The notes under the pieces were generated by a model. The model had not been told where the DNA came from and did no database searches. It saw nothing but the letters and a program-made list of their open reading frames with translations. Positions 17,318-27,587 of a stretch of 64,000 nt of DNA are shown here, one piece after another. Each line of letters begins with the position of its first letter. The stretch's first letter is position 1. A program made the position numbers and the translations under genes. Source of the DNA: Singulisphaera sp045290345 (lineage in GTDB: Bacteria; Planctomycetota; Planctomycetia; Isosphaerales; Isosphaeraceae); contig NZ_CP155447.1 of assembly GCF_045290345.1 (NCBI RefSeq), positions 6,448,001 through 6,512,000 on the forward strand, in the 5' to 3' direction.

Positions 17318-18595
17318 TCAAAACGGGAAGTGAGCCGGGTCCAGGGCTTCCGGGCGACGATCGCCACGAGAATTGAAGTCCATGCGCTGACGGGGGTCGA
17401 AAAGGTGATAGGTCGCCTGAATCGTGGGGAGCAGAAAGAGGCTCCCGAGCAAGACCACGCGAACGGCCCGTGAGTCTGCCGAGTCGCTAATCCAGGCCAC
17501 TCCCTCAGCGATCACAAGCAGGAGGGCGGGGACGAGGAAAAGGAGAAGCCTTCCATGAAATGGATAAAGACAGAAACACGCGACGCCAAGAGTAATGAGT
17601 CCGGGAGCCACGAGCATCCAGAACAGTTGATCCGCGCCCCTCCTCACAAATGACGCGCAACCGGCCAGAAAGAATCCAAAGGCCAGCAGCGCGGATAGCG
17701 TGGGCCCCAGCGGCGTACGGATCTCGAGCGGGTTGGCAAAGAGATACAGGACGCTCCGGATCAACCAACCAGCGGACCCGATAACCGTCAACGGCCTTGG
17801 CGGGAACGCGAAGGCCCAGAAGACCCACATCATCCCACGATGCCCAAGTTGCTCGTTCGAGACGGCGTAGACGAGGACAAAACTCGCCCCCCAGGCCAGA
17901 CACATCAGCATCAGAGAGAGGCCCTGCTTCCGTTCGCCTTTCGCGAATGCGGAGGCAATCAGGACAAGACCCAGCCCCGCGAGTACGAACGCCACGGGAT
18001 GCGAAAACCAGACGGCAACCGCTCCCACCAGGGCGAACCGAGCCAGTCGAAGACTCGTCGCGGGGCGCGAGACCAGATCCAGCGCGAAGAGGGTGCACAA
18101 TAGCCCCATCGCGACGTCGGTCGAATACTGCTTCAGCTCGGAGGAGAAGTAGATCAGGTCATCGGAAACCGCGAACAGGGCCAGAGCGATCCAGACGGCA
18201 TTCGGCCGCAGACAACGCTGAGCCACGCAGGCGAAGAGAAAGAGCGAGGCGATCCCGCACAGCAGCGGGAAAATCTTGAGGACGAGCGGGTGATCACCCA
18301 AGAGCTGGAATAAACCCCATTCCACAACCAGAAACCCAGGAGGGGCGAGTTGGGACCCGGAGAGTGGTCCGAACAGCTCCCACAAACTCTTTTTGACGAT
18401 GTTTTGCGCCAGCGATTCTTCGTCCATCCAAAGCGCGCGATTGGACAAAAATTGCGTGACGCGCAGGACTACTCCCAGAACGAGCAGGATTGCCAGCTTT
18501 CGTTGCCTCACCCAAGCGGGAAGCCCATCAAAACGCAGCTCCCACCGCACGAGCTTCTCGAATGCACTCGCTCGCGATCGATCGCCCACAGTCAC
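17318..18595 (-). CDS. GT39/ArnT-like polytopic glycosyltransferase
   Basis: About 425 residues with ten or more membrane helices. The first extracytoplasmic loop has ALWMDEESLAQNIV, where the acidic pair matches the catalytic position of the PMT/GT39 family that uses polyprenyl-phosphate sugars. YFSSELKQYSTDVAMG is another conserved loop. The start is uncertain: GTG 18595 or GTG 18589 follow the purine run GAGGGGGG, while the upstream ATG at 18718 would add a long non-conserved leader. The acceptor (protein, lipid or cell-wall glycan) is not evident. The gene is divergent from the adjacent sulfatase gene and shares its promoter region. Confidence 0.7.
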   Translation of the reverse strand: MTVGDRSRASAFEKLVRWELRFDGLPAWVRQRKLAILLVLGVVLRVTQFLSNRALWMDEESLAQNIVKKSLWELFGPLSGSQLAPPGFLVVEWGLFQLLGDHPLVLKIFPLLCGIASLFLFACVAQRCLRPNAVWIALALFAVSDDLIYFSSELKQYSTDVAMGLLCTLFALDLVSRPATSLRLARFALVGAVAVWFSHPVAFVLAGLGLVLIASAFAKGERKQGLSLMLMCLAWGASFVLVYAVSNEQLGHRGMMWVFWAFAFPPRPLTVIGSAGWLIRSVLYLFANPLEIRTPLGPTLSALLAFGFFLAGCASFVRRGADQLFWMLVAPGLITLGVACFCLYPFHGRLLLFLVPALLLVIAEGVAWISDSADSRAVRVVLLGSLFLLPTIQATYHLFDPRQRMDFNSRGDRRPEALDPAHFPF

Positions 18596-18898
18596 GTCGC
18601 CCCCCTCGCTCGGCAACACGTTGCGAGGCGAGCTCCCGCCCAAGACCTCGGCGTTCCTTCCGTCCCCCCAACCTCGACAGTACCCACTCGGGTGCCGGTC
18701 GACAACCAGTCGCACCAAGCGGGAGGAACAGCATCAAAACAAATTTCTTTGATACGTTGACTCCAATCCGGTTTCGCCCGCCAAACCCACCGCTGGCATC
18801 CTGGATTTCCCTGCGCTATGATCCAAGCCGAAGTCGGGAACGCCTGGTCGATCGCCAGGTGGCAGGACAGGCGCCAACCTCCAGGGAGCAAGGCTGCG

Positions 18899-20326
18899 AT
18901 GAGACGTCTCTTGAACGCGGGTCTGGTGATCGCAACGCTGCTGGGTCCGATCTTAACCGCCCTCCCTACCTCGGCCGCCGAGGGGCCGACGGAACGTCCC
19001 AACGTCGTCTTCCTCTACACCGACGATCAGGCACAGTGGGCCTTGGGGGCCTACGGGAACAAGGAAATCCACACACCGAACCTGGACCGACTCGCCCAGA
19101 CCGGGGCCCTCTTCCGGAACGCCTTCACGGTCACCCCCGTCTGCTCCCCGTCGCGAGCCAGCATGTTGACCAGCCGCTATTCCACCCAGTTCGGCATCGC
19201 CGACTGGATCGACCCCAAAATCGAGCCCGACCTCGGCCTGGCCCCTTCGGCCATCCTCTGGCCCGAACTGCTCAAGGCCCAGGGCTACGCCACGGCGCTC
19301 ATGGGCAAGTGGCACCTGGGAACACGCCCTGAGTTCCACCCCACGCGCCAGGGATTCGATCGATTCTACGGCTTCCTCGGGGGGGGGAATCAGCCGATAA
19401 ACCCCGAACTCGAAGTTGAGGGGAAAGTTCAGCGCGTCGAAGGCTCGCTTCCCGACCTCCTGGTCGGCCAAGGGATCCGCTTCGTCGAGGCCAATCGCGA
19501 CCGCCCCTTCCTGCTTTCGATTCACTTTCGGGCGCCCCACGTCCCCTACGCACCCGTGCCCGAACAAGACTCAGCGCACTACGACACGCTCGACCCGACG
19601 ATCCCGGACGTCCCTGGCCTGCCCCGTCAACGGGTCAAAATGCTCACGAAACGCTATTACGCGAGCGTCAGCTCGGTCGACCGCAATGTCGGCCGCCTGC
19701 TCGATCGACTGGAAACGCTGGGGTTGACGGGCAAGACCATCGTGATTTTCACGAGCGACCATGGTTATATGATTGGTCACCACGGTCTCTGGCACAAGGG
19801 AAACGGGTCCTGGATCATGGAAGGTAAGCAAGGGCGCCGGCCCAACATGTTCGACAACTCGATCCGAGTCCCCCTGATCGTCCGCTGGCCGGGCGTCGTC
19901 GCCCCGGGAACCACGATCGACCGTGTCGTCTCCAACCTCGACCTCTTCCCCAGCATCGTCGAGATGACCGGCAGCGGCGTGCCCGACAATTTGCGGATCG
20001 GCGGTCGGAGCTTCGTCCCCCTGCTCCGTGAGCCGAACAACACCTCGATCCCCTGGGATGATACCCTCTACGGCCAGTACGACATGCACAACGGCCAGGT
20101 CGCCAATATGCGGTTGATCCGCACACCCGAGTGGAAGCTCATCCGCCACTTCGAACCGGGTGTGGAAGACGAGCTCTTCCACCTCACCGACGACCCAGGG
20201 GAGACCCGGAACCTGGCTGGCGACCCAGCCCACCGCGATCGCAAGGCAGAGTTGGCGCAACAGCTCAAACAGTGGATGATCTCGACCGGCGACCCCAGAG
20301 GGTCCAACGAGTCAACGGCCCACTGA
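18899..20326 (+). CDS. Secreted sulfatase (formylglycine type)
   Basis: A 475-residue sulfatase. The leader MRRLLNAGLVIATLLGPIL is a signal peptide; ATG 18899 has AGGGAGCAAGG upstream. The N-terminal metal site is in VVFLYTDDQAQW, and Cys82 in VCSPSRASML (C-x-P-S-R) is the residue converted to formylglycine. Other family motifs are LMGKWHLG, FTSDHGYMIGHHGLWHKG and IRVPLIVRWPG. It probably removes sulfate from a sulfated glycan in the periplasm. It resembles iduronate/choline sulfatase-like planctomycete enzymes; the substrate is not assignable. No maturase gene is nearby. Confidence 0.9.
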   Translation: MRRLLNAGLVIATLLGPILTALPTSAAEGPTERPNVVFLYTDDQAQWALGAYGNKEIHTPNLDRLAQTGALFRNAFTVTPVCSPSRASMLTSRYSTQFGIADWIDPKIEPDLGLAPSAILWPELLKAQGYATALMGKWHLGTRPEFHPTRQGFDRFYGFLGGGNQPINPELEVEGKVQRVEGSLPDLLVGQGIRFVEANRDRPFLLSIHFRAPHVPYAPVPEQDSAHYDTLDPTIPDVPGLPRQRVKMLTKRYYASVSSVDRNVGRLLDRLETLGLTGKTIVIFTSDHGYMIGHHGLWHKGNGSWIMEGKQGRRPNMFDNSIRVPLIVRWPGVVAPGTTIDRVVSNLDLFPSIVEMTGSGVPDNLRIGGRSFVPLLREPNNTSIPWDDTLYGQYDMHNGQVANMRLIRTPEWKLIRHFEPGVEDELFHLTDDPGETRNLAGDPAHRDRKAELAQQLKQWMISTGDPRGSNESTAH

Positions 20327-20426
20327 CTTTACCAGCAAGACCTACTTACATAAGTTTATTGAGTCGAACGTCCAACCAACAAGCATGCACCGGGCTTCGA
20401 TCGGATAGGAGGACTGATCGAGCCTG

Positions 20427-21518
20427 CTATGGTGCACTCGGCCGGCGGATTTCCAGGGCAAGGGCCTCCTGACACTCTCGCCAGAGGGCACCTACAAGCT
20501 CACCAGCCGGCATCGAGCGGGCCAGTGCCACCCCTTGGCCCGCCCACTGGGCTCCGTACCCGAACTCGCCGACAGCCTTCGCGGCCGCATGCAACGCCTT
20601 CCCGGCGTCGTAGGCGATTGGATAGCTCGGGACGTCGTCGGCAGGGCTCAAGTCCCCGAATTCGGTGAAGAGATTCGCCAGCGACCGGGCCGGTCGGCCG
20701 GAGATGGCACTCGTCATGACGGTGCGGCGAGCGGGTTGTTCCACCATCGCCCGCCGGTAGCCAGAGTCGGCGGCCGACTCGGGACAGAGGATGAATGCCG
20801 TCCCAAGCTGGGCCGCACTCGCCCCCAGTGCCAGGCTCGCCGCGACTCCCGCCCCGTCCATAATCCCCCCGGCCGCCACGACCGGGACCGAGAGGGTCCG
20901 GACAAGGAGCCGAGTAAGGGCCATCGTACCGAGGCACTCATCCGGTGCGTCCTGATCAAAGGTACCGCGATGCCCCCCTGCTTCGTACCCCTGGGCAATC
21001 ACCACGTCGACTCCGGCCACTTCCACCGCCAGGGCCTCGGCGGGATTCGTCGCCGTTGCCAGGAGCGTGATGCCGGCCTCCTTGAGCCTTCGAATTCGGT
21101 CCGCGTCCGGTAGTCCGAAGTGGAAGCTCACAACCGTTGGCCGCTCGTTGACGAGCATATCGAGCATTGCGTTATCAACGAGAAAGCTCGTGTAAATTTC
21201 ACGGAGGAGCTTCGAGGGCTTGGCCCCGTATCGTGCAAAGTGTGTCTCGAGCCGCAACAACCAAGCGGCCTCGCGCTCCGGGTCTGGGATCGCTGGGGGA
21301 TGGCAAAACACATTCACATTGAAGGGCTGGTCGGAGAGAGTTCGCACCGCCTGAACCATCTTGCGGGCCGCCTCGGAATCAAGGTTTCCCACGCCAATGG
21401 AGCCGAGACCGCCTGAGTTCGAGACGGTAGCCGCCATCTCCGGCGTGGAGACACCCGCCATCGGTGCCTGGAAAATTGGGATCTGGATACCAAGCTTTCG
21501 GGTGAGATTGTTGATCAT
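20427..21518 (-). CDS. Nitronate monooxygenase-like FMN enzyme (NPD family)
   Basis: A 363-residue FMN-dependent TIM-barrel protein. Motifs seen are PIFQAPMAGVSTPEMAA near the N-terminus, PFNVNVFCHPP, VIAQGYEAGGHRGTF (catalytic-His region), VPVVAAGGIMDGAGVAASLA and LGASAAQLGTAFILCPES (phosphate binding). ATG 21518 is chosen because GGGGGG precedes it closely; an ATG at 21581 lacks support. The family oxidises nitronates, but relatives include fatty-acid-linked enoyl reductases, so the substrate is inferred only. It is followed downstream by nothing in the same direction. Confidence 0.85.
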   Translation of the reverse strand: MINNLTRKLGIQIPIFQAPMAGVSTPEMAATVSNSGGLGSIGVGNLDSEAARKMVQAVRTLSDQPFNVNVFCHPPAIPDPEREAAWLLRLETHFARYGAKPSKLLREIYTSFLVDNAMLDMLVNERPTVVSFHFGLPDADRIRRLKEAGITLLATATNPAEALAVEVAGVDVVIAQGYEAGGHRGTFDQDAPDECLGTMALTRLLVRTLSVPVVAAGGIMDGAGVAASLALGASAAQLGTAFILCPESAADSGYRRAMVEQPARRTVMTSAISGRPARSLANLFTEFGDLSPADDVPSYPIAYDAGKALHAAAKAVGEFGYGAQWAGQGVALARSMPAGELVGALWRECQEALALEIRRPSAP

Positions 21519-21643
21519 CCGTCGCCCCCCAAGACTTCCCCTTTCTCCAACAAAAGGTGCCAACTCGGGCACCCTCGCCAATAGCCCGAAATCCTGACTC
21601 TTCGACTCTCAGGGGCAGCCCCCCCCTCCAGGGCCAGCGCACA

Positions 21644-22792
21644 CTAAAGTGTTGATCCGGCAAGAACTTGCAGAAGAAAGTCGTCACTCCAACCGCAACT
21701 GCGTCGTTTCATCACCAGACTGTCACGGCCCGGATGTTGCTTCAATAGCGACAGTGTCAGGCGATTGAGCCATGCGAAATTCTCGCGCAAGTGCTTCTCT
21801 CGGATTCGCGACTCGTCCTCGCGATAGGTTACATCGAGACTCCAATGACAGGCGTTTTCGATGCCCCAATGGCTCCGGACGGCGTGGGCGAATCGTTTCG
21901 CATCGACATTAAGACTGCTGATATAATAACGCACTTCGGACGTTTTTTCCGTTCCGGACACAATCAGAGACCACGACACCGATCGACTTCAGCCCTTCCA
22001 TGGCTTGAGCCCGGCAAACTTTCTGGCACAGCCATCTGAATGTACGTACGCGTTTCGGCTCGCCCATGGGCCGTCTCGCTGGTCTGAAGCCGACTCGCTT
22101 TGACATCGGCGAAATCGTTCTCCCATTCTTTGTTGATCGCTCCCATAACAGCCTGGTGCAACGTCTCCTGGTTTCCTTTCAACGCCAGCACATAATCCGC
22201 CTCGCCCTCAACGATTTGCGAGGCGATCGCCTTTGTGTCCCCATCGCGTCAATCGTGATGATCGCTCCTTGATGTCCACAAGCCGCAGTAACTCGGGATG
22301 GCCGTGATCTCGTTGGATTTCTCGGCGCAGGCCACTTGCCCTAACGACAGGCCAAATTCGCTGGCCCAAACGCTGACCGAATGGAGAGCCCTAGACCGTT
22401 CTTGTGATCGTGACTTCGCCGCAACGTTTTCCATCAATCGCCAGGATCGGTTGCTCGACGCCGGTCGCCGCAGTGGCCGCATCGCGCAAGATTGGAGCCA
22501 GTTTGCGAAACAGGCTTGAAACGCGGCGGGCTTGAGGATCATCAGGACGCGACGAAGACATCCTTTCGTGGGACACCACGGGGTAGGTCCAGGAGCTTCA
22601 CGAGGAACTCCTCCTTCATGGCGGCCCACTGGCGATCGCGGTCGGCCCGGCGGCACCAGCGAGGACCGCCATCAAGGCAATGACGAGCACACTACTCAGA
22701 GGATGCTGGCGGTTAATAGTGGAGCGAGGGTCCTCCAACTCGGCGAAATGCTGAATGATTTCGTCAATGTCGTTTTGCTTGATATTCGCCAT
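21644..22792 (-). pseudogene. ISAs1-family transposase, broken by several frameshifts
   Basis: All main parts of an ISAs1 transposase can be traced but in different frames: the N-terminus DIDEIIQHFAELEDPRST, then LKPAAFQACFANWLQS, QPILAIDGKR (first Asp), LSLGQVACAEKSNEITAIP, MLALKGNQETLHQAV, and the C-terminal RSHWGIENACHWSLDVTY (with Glu) plus REDESRIREKHLRENFAWL. Several frame changes (around 22616, 22450, 22250, 22000 and 21950) mean no functional protein. ATG 22792 was the original start. The element's terminal repeats were not resolved. Confidence 0.85.
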
Positions 22793-23095
22793 GGTTGACC
22801 CAAGTGCGTCGTAGCCGTAAAAATCTCCCAGAGAATGTATACAAATAAATCGGCCAAAGCGCAAGCGTCATAAACTGCCAAGCCTACGCAAAATGCGCGC
22901 TGGCCCTGCCCCCCCTCCTTGATGATACCTTACCCCAGTCGCCAAGCCCCAATGTTCATGTCCAGTTCGCACGAGAAACCTCCCCGTCCGACCTATCGTC
23001 GACATGAAAGTTATAGAAGGAGCGATCCTCGGACTCGCCATCTCACCCTTAAAACGAATTTATCACCCAAAAACGCAAATATTCACAAATCCACA

Positions 23096-24619
23096 TCATT
23101 CATTCTTCCGAATCTTATCAAGCAGAAGGTTCATTGATTTCAAAACCTCGGGGTGGTCCGAGGCGAGGTTCTTGGACTCCGTTGGATCGGCGGCGAGGTC
23201 GTAAAGCTCGAAAGCAGGCCCGTTGTTCTTTTTCTTCGCGGCCCCGGCCTTCTTCGTTGCGGCTCCCCCCTGGCCTGTCGCCTGTCGCGCGATCAGCTTC
23301 CATTTCCCCTGGCGGAGTGAAAGACCGCCCCCCTGCTCGACGAGGTGATCACGTCCCTGCGGCGATGTGCCCAGCAGAGCAGGCAATACATTGTGACTGT
23401 CAGGACCAGCCTCCTGAGGTAAGTTGCGTTTGGCCAGGGCGGCGAATGTCGCGAGCAGATCAATCTGGCAGATCAACGCATCAGAAACTCCTGGCTTAAT
23501 TTTTGCAGGCCAGGATGCGATCAAGGGGACACGCGTCCCCCCTTCATAGGGGGAGTACTTGCCACCACGCAGAGGTCCGGAGGGACGATGCCCGTTGAGC
23601 ATCTTCTCCGCCTCATCAGCATAGCCATCGTCGACGACCGGGCCGTTGTCGCTCGAGAAAAGGACGAGCGTGTTGTCGGTCAACTTCAGGCGGTCGAGGG
23701 TCGCAAGCACTTCGCCGACGCACCAATCGAGTTCCTCGATCACATCGCCGCGAACGCCGCAGCCGCTCTTGCCGGCGAATCGGGGGTGTGGCACGCGCGG
23801 AACGTGGACGTCATGGGTGGCGAAGTAGAGGAAGAAGGGGCGAGCCTGGTTCCGATCGATGAACGACGTGGCCTCGCGGGTCAGGACGTCGGCCATGTCC
23901 TCGTCGACCCAGCGGGCCGACTTGCCACCGGTCATGTAGCCGATCCGGCTGATCCCGTTGACGATCGTGTTATCGTGTCCGTGGCTCAGCTTGATCTTGA
24001 GTTGATCGGGGTTCGATCGCCCGGTCGGCTCGTCACCTACGGGCTGCACGTAATCCACCTTGATCGGATCCTTCGGGTCGAGGCCAACCACGCGGCGGTC
24101 CTTCACGTAGACGCAAGGTACGCGATCCCCCGTCGCCGGGAGTATGAAGCAGGAGTCAAACCCCACTTCAAGCGGCCCTGGCCGGATCTCGCTGTTCCAA
24201 TCAATCGGTCCCTCGCCAAGCCCCAGGTGCCACTTGCCGACGGCTCCGGTCGTGTATCCCGCCTGCTTCAATAGTGCCGGCACGGTGATCCGGCCCGGCT
24301 TGATGATCAAGGAGGCGTCACCCGGGAGGATGTTCGTGCCTTTTTGTCGCCAGGCGTACTCCCCGGTCAAGAGCGAGTACCGCGACGGCGTGCAGGTGGC
24401 CGCGGGCGAGTGAGCATCGGTGAATCGAAGACCACGCGAGGCCAGACGATCAAGGTTCGGTGTCTTGACCCTGGTCGCGCCGTAGCAGCCGAGGTCGCCA
24501 TAGCCCAGGTCATCCGCATAAATGACGACAATATTCGGTGAAGTCTCGTCGGCCCCACTCACGGTCGTTCCCCAGAACGTGAGCAGCAACGCCGTGGCGA
24601 TCGAAAATCGTGAACGCAT
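23096..24619 (-). CDS. Secreted arylsulfatase A-like sulfatase
   Basis: A 507-residue sulfatase with signal peptide MRSRFSIATALLLTFWGTTV. The metal site is in IVVIYADDLGYGDLGCYGA, and Cys76 in TCTPSRYSLLTGEYAWR is the formylglycine precursor. Others include VGKWHLGLGEG, FFLYFATHDVHVPRVPHPRF, LFSSDNGPV and RGGKYSPYEGGTRVPLI. Near the C-terminus a Lys/Ala-rich insert (ATKKAGAAKKKNNG) is unusual but probably a loop. It is a standalone gene; the 303 bases upstream of the ISAs1 remnant (22793-23095) hold nothing I can support. The likely role is desulfation of sulfated polysaccharides. Confidence 0.9.
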   Translation of the reverse strand: MRSRFSIATALLLTFWGTTVSGADETSPNIVVIYADDLGYGDLGCYGATRVKTPNLDRLASRGLRFTDAHSPAATCTPSRYSLLTGEYAWRQKGTNILPGDASLIIKPGRITVPALLKQAGYTTGAVGKWHLGLGEGPIDWNSEIRPGPLEVGFDSCFILPATGDRVPCVYVKDRRVVGLDPKDPIKVDYVQPVGDEPTGRSNPDQLKIKLSHGHDNTIVNGISRIGYMTGGKSARWVDEDMADVLTREATSFIDRNQARPFFLYFATHDVHVPRVPHPRFAGKSGCGVRGDVIEELDWCVGEVLATLDRLKLTDNTLVLFSSDNGPVVDDGYADEAEKMLNGHRPSGPLRGGKYSPYEGGTRVPLIASWPAKIKPGVSDALICQIDLLATFAALAKRNLPQEAGPDSHNVLPALLGTSPQGRDHLVEQGGGLSLRQGKWKLIARQATGQGGAATKKAGAAKKKNNGPAFELYDLAADPTESKNLASDHPEVLKSMNLLLDKIRKNE

Positions 24620-24663
24620 CGAGATTCGCTTCCTCGCTTACAAGGTGTCAAGCCGCCGCGCGA

Positions 24664-27321
24664 TCAATGGGCCAGGCAGCAGGCCGGTTCGACGAAAAGA
24701 TCAGAGCTCAGACCCCGAAGTGGCCGCTTCGCCTCAACGGCGCGGTCATAAACGAGCTTACCGCCGAGCAGGACGTGGGACACGTGCGACGCGTACTCGA
24801 ACGGGTCGCCGTCGAAGAGCACGACGTCAGCCACCTTGCCTGGCTCCAGGCTGCCGTATTCGGCGTCGACCTTGAGGATCTTGGCCGCGTCGAGAGTGAC
24901 CGCCTTCAGAGCCCGCTCGTAGCCGAGGCCGTTGGCCATCGCAATCGCCGCTTCATAGAGCGGCAGCCGGGTCTTGGGGACATAGCCCTCGTAGGCCGAC
25001 GTGATCGCCACGGGGATGCCCTTGTCCGCCAGGATTGCGGCATTGTTCAGGGTGGTATTGAAGGTCTCGGGAGTCCCGGGGCGTTGCATCGTCGGATGAA
25101 CGAGGACCGGCACCTTGGCCTGGGCGATCGCGTCGGCGAGCAGGTAGCCCTCGGTCGCCTGGCTGAGCACGAGATCCAGGGAGAACTCGTCGGCCAGCCG
25201 AAGCGCGGTGGCCAGGTCGTCAGCGCGGTGGGCGGCGAACACCGCCGGCACCTTCTTCTCGAGCAAGAGCCCGAGTGCCTCGTGCTTGAGGTTGTGGTCG
25301 GGTTCGGATCCCTCCTTGGCCGCGGCTCGCTTCTTGCGGTCGTTGGCCGCCGCGGTCAGGGCATTGCGGATCAGGGCCGCCGTGCCCATCCGGGTGCCCG
25401 GCGCCTTTCCTGGGTAAGACGACTTGGGGACCTCGCCCAGGTTGAAGACGATCGCCGACGGGACGCGGACCTTCATCCCCTCGGCCGTCACGCCATGTGT
25501 CCGGAAGATTCCGGCCTGACCGCCAATGACGTCGACCGGGCCGGGCATCGCCTGGATCAGGGTCACACCATGCCGGAGGGCAAACTCAAGCAATGGCTCG
25601 GCCGGGTTGAAGCTATCGAGGATCCGCGCATCGGCCTGGTTCGGGTCGCTCTTTTCGTCCTGGTCCTGGTCGGCCGCGATGTTCAGCCGGCCCGAAACCC
25701 CCACGACCGTATGTGTGTCAATCAGTCCCGGGGTCACAACCGCGGCCGAAAGCAGAGGCGTCCCTTCGGCGACGTCTACCCCTTCCGCCTTGCCAGCGTA
25801 CTGGATCTTGCCGTCCTCAATGATGACCAAGCCATCCTCGATGGCAGGGCCACCGACCGTGTGAAGCCGCCCCGCGCGAATCGCGATCCGCCTCGAGTCC
25901 GGCTTGATGTCCGGAGCGTTCTGCACGGCCGGAGGCTTGACCCCGGTCGGGACCTTCAATGGTATCGCCGGCTTGGGCCGGGTCGTCGAATCCGGTAACG
26001 CGAAGCCACCGATGGCGTAGGACGCCTGGGCGGGGTCGTTGCGGTCGTACCGCTTCTTCCCCTCGATGTAGGTCTGCAAGACCTGCGTGTAAACGCGGAA
26101 GGGCCGCCCCGAGAGGACGAGGAAGTCGGCGTCCTTGCCAGGCTCGATCGACCCGATTCTGCGTTCGAGGTGAAGCATCTTGGCCGGGGTGAGCGTCAGG
26201 GCCCGAAGCGCCGACGCTTCCGACAATCCACCACGAACGGCCAGGCTTGCCGTCCGCAGCAGGAACCTTGACTCGGTGACGAAGTCATCGGTATTGACGG
26301 CGATCGGCACCCCCGCCTTCTCCAGGATGGCCGCGTTCTGTTCGAGGAGACCGTCGACTTCGGGCTTGCCGCCGGGGCTATCGAGGATCGTCAGCGAAAC
26401 GCCGACCTTTCGCTTGGCCAGTTCATCGGCCACCTTGTAGGCTTCGGTGCCGTGCTGGACCACGACCTCGAAGCCGAACTCGTCGGCCAGCCGCACGACG
26501 GTCATGATGTCGTCGGCCCGGTGGGTGTGGAAGTGGACGGTCCGCTTGCGGTCGAGCACCTCGACGAGCGACTCCATTGCGAGGTCGCGTTCGGGTTCCG
26601 TGGCCGTCCTGGCCTTCTCTCCCCCCTCCGCCTTGGTCTTACGAAAGGCCTGCCACTTGCGGCGGTAATCCTCGGCTTTGAGAAGTTGCTCACGCTGGAG
26701 GGCGGCCGTGCGCATCCGGGTGCCGGGCGCCTGGTTCTTCGAGCCGTAGGCGCGTTTGGGGTTCTCGCCATTGGCCATTTTGATCCCCCCCTCGGGGGTG
26801 CCAGGGGTTACCATCATCGTGGTGATTGGCCCCCCGCGGAGCTTGACGTAGAGGGTCTGGCCGCCGATGACGTTGCCGCTGCCGGGCATGATGTTGGCGG
26901 TGGTGACGCCTCCGGCCAGGGCCATCCGAATCCCGGGGTCGTCGGGCCAGATGGCGTCGAGCGCCCGAATGCCGCTCTGCACGGGGCCCGTCATCTCATT
27001 GCCATCGGAATGCGCCTCGATCCCGGGCTTGGGATAAATCCCGATATGCGAATGCGTATCGACCAGCCCGGGGATGATGACCTTGCCCGCGACATCCTGG
27101 ACCTGGGCACCGTCGGGAACGTCGACCTCCCCACGTTTGCCGATCGCGACGATCTGGCCGCCGCGCACCACCAGATCAGCGTCGACGATCTCGCCGCCGG
27201 TCGCCGTCAGCACCGTGGCCCCGCGAAAGACCTGAAACGCCGGCTCGTCACCGCGTGCAACCCCACGGGACATCGCGAGAAGGACGAGCAAAACGGACAA
27301 CCGGCCATGGATCGTTCGCAT
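24664..27321 (-). CDS. Secreted double amidohydrolase (two tandem imidazolonepropionase-like modules)
   Basis: An 885-residue exported protein with signal peptide MRTIHGRLSVLLVLLAMSRG. It has two amidohydrolase modules. Module 1 (about 25-450): IPGLVDTHSHIGIYP (HxH metal motif), HFHTHRADD, VVVQHGTEAY and the terminal Asp in AVNTDDFVTE. Module 2 (about 470-885): TPGLIDTHTVVGVSG, FAAHRADD, VLSQATEGY and VAITSAYEGY. In module 2 the second His of HxH, the metal His (VLSQ for VVQH) and the final Asp are absent, so it is probably not catalytic. The family acts on cyclic amides or peptides; the substrate is unknown. It is tandem with the SMP-30-like gene upstream on the same strand (266-base gap). 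Confidence 0.85.
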   Translation of the reverse strand: MRTIHGRLSVLLVLLAMSRGVARGDEPAFQVFRGATVLTATGGEIVDADLVVRGGQIVAIGKRGEVDVPDGAQVQDVAGKVIIPGLVDTHSHIGIYPKPGIEAHSDGNEMTGPVQSGIRALDAIWPDDPGIRMALAGGVTTANIMPGSGNVIGGQTLYVKLRGGPITTMMVTPGTPEGGIKMANGENPKRAYGSKNQAPGTRMRTAALQREQLLKAEDYRRKWQAFRKTKAEGGEKARTATEPERDLAMESLVEVLDRKRTVHFHTHRADDIMTVVRLADEFGFEVVVQHGTEAYKVADELAKRKVGVSLTILDSPGGKPEVDGLLEQNAAILEKAGVPIAVNTDDFVTESRFLLRTASLAVRGGLSEASALRALTLTPAKMLHLERRIGSIEPGKDADFLVLSGRPFRVYTQVLQTYIEGKKRYDRNDPAQASYAIGGFALPDSTTRPKPAIPLKVPTGVKPPAVQNAPDIKPDSRRIAIRAGRLHTVGGPAIEDGLVIIEDGKIQYAGKAEGVDVAEGTPLLSAAVVTPGLIDTHTVVGVSGRLNIAADQDQDEKSDPNQADARILDSFNPAEPLLEFALRHGVTLIQAMPGPVDVIGGQAGIFRTHGVTAEGMKVRVPSAIVFNLGEVPKSSYPGKAPGTRMGTAALIRNALTAAANDRKKRAAAKEGSEPDHNLKHEALGLLLEKKVPAVFAAHRADDLATALRLADEFSLDLVLSQATEGYLLADAIAQAKVPVLVHPTMQRPGTPETFNTTLNNAAILADKGIPVAITSAYEGYVPKTRLPLYEAAIAMANGLGYERALKAVTLDAAKILKVDAEYGSLEPGKVADVVLFDGDPFEYASHVSHVLLGGKLVYDRAVEAKRPLRGLSSDLFVEPACCLAH

Positions 27322-27587
27322 CGGGATCCCAGCTCAACAAGGGATGGGCGAGAACCCTCGACAGAAGCGTCCTCGAAGTCCTCGACGATACCTAGCCCGC
27401 GTCAAAGCCGCAACGGAGCCCCCCTTCCTTTGACGCCCTGCGAATGGCCCCGGGGTTCCTCGTGGAAGCCAGGTCCCTTGAGGACCGCGGGCGGGCCCCC
27501 CGCAGTCCCAGAGGAAGGCAAAAAAACGTTCGTGCGTTCGGACGGGCCACCTTTGAGATGACCGTTCCGACCCTTAATCAGGGGCTC

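Noticed and set aside
24610..25998. 462-residue plus-strand open frame
   Set aside because: Antisense to the double amidohydrolase; low-complexity Arg/Gly/Val sequence without motifs.
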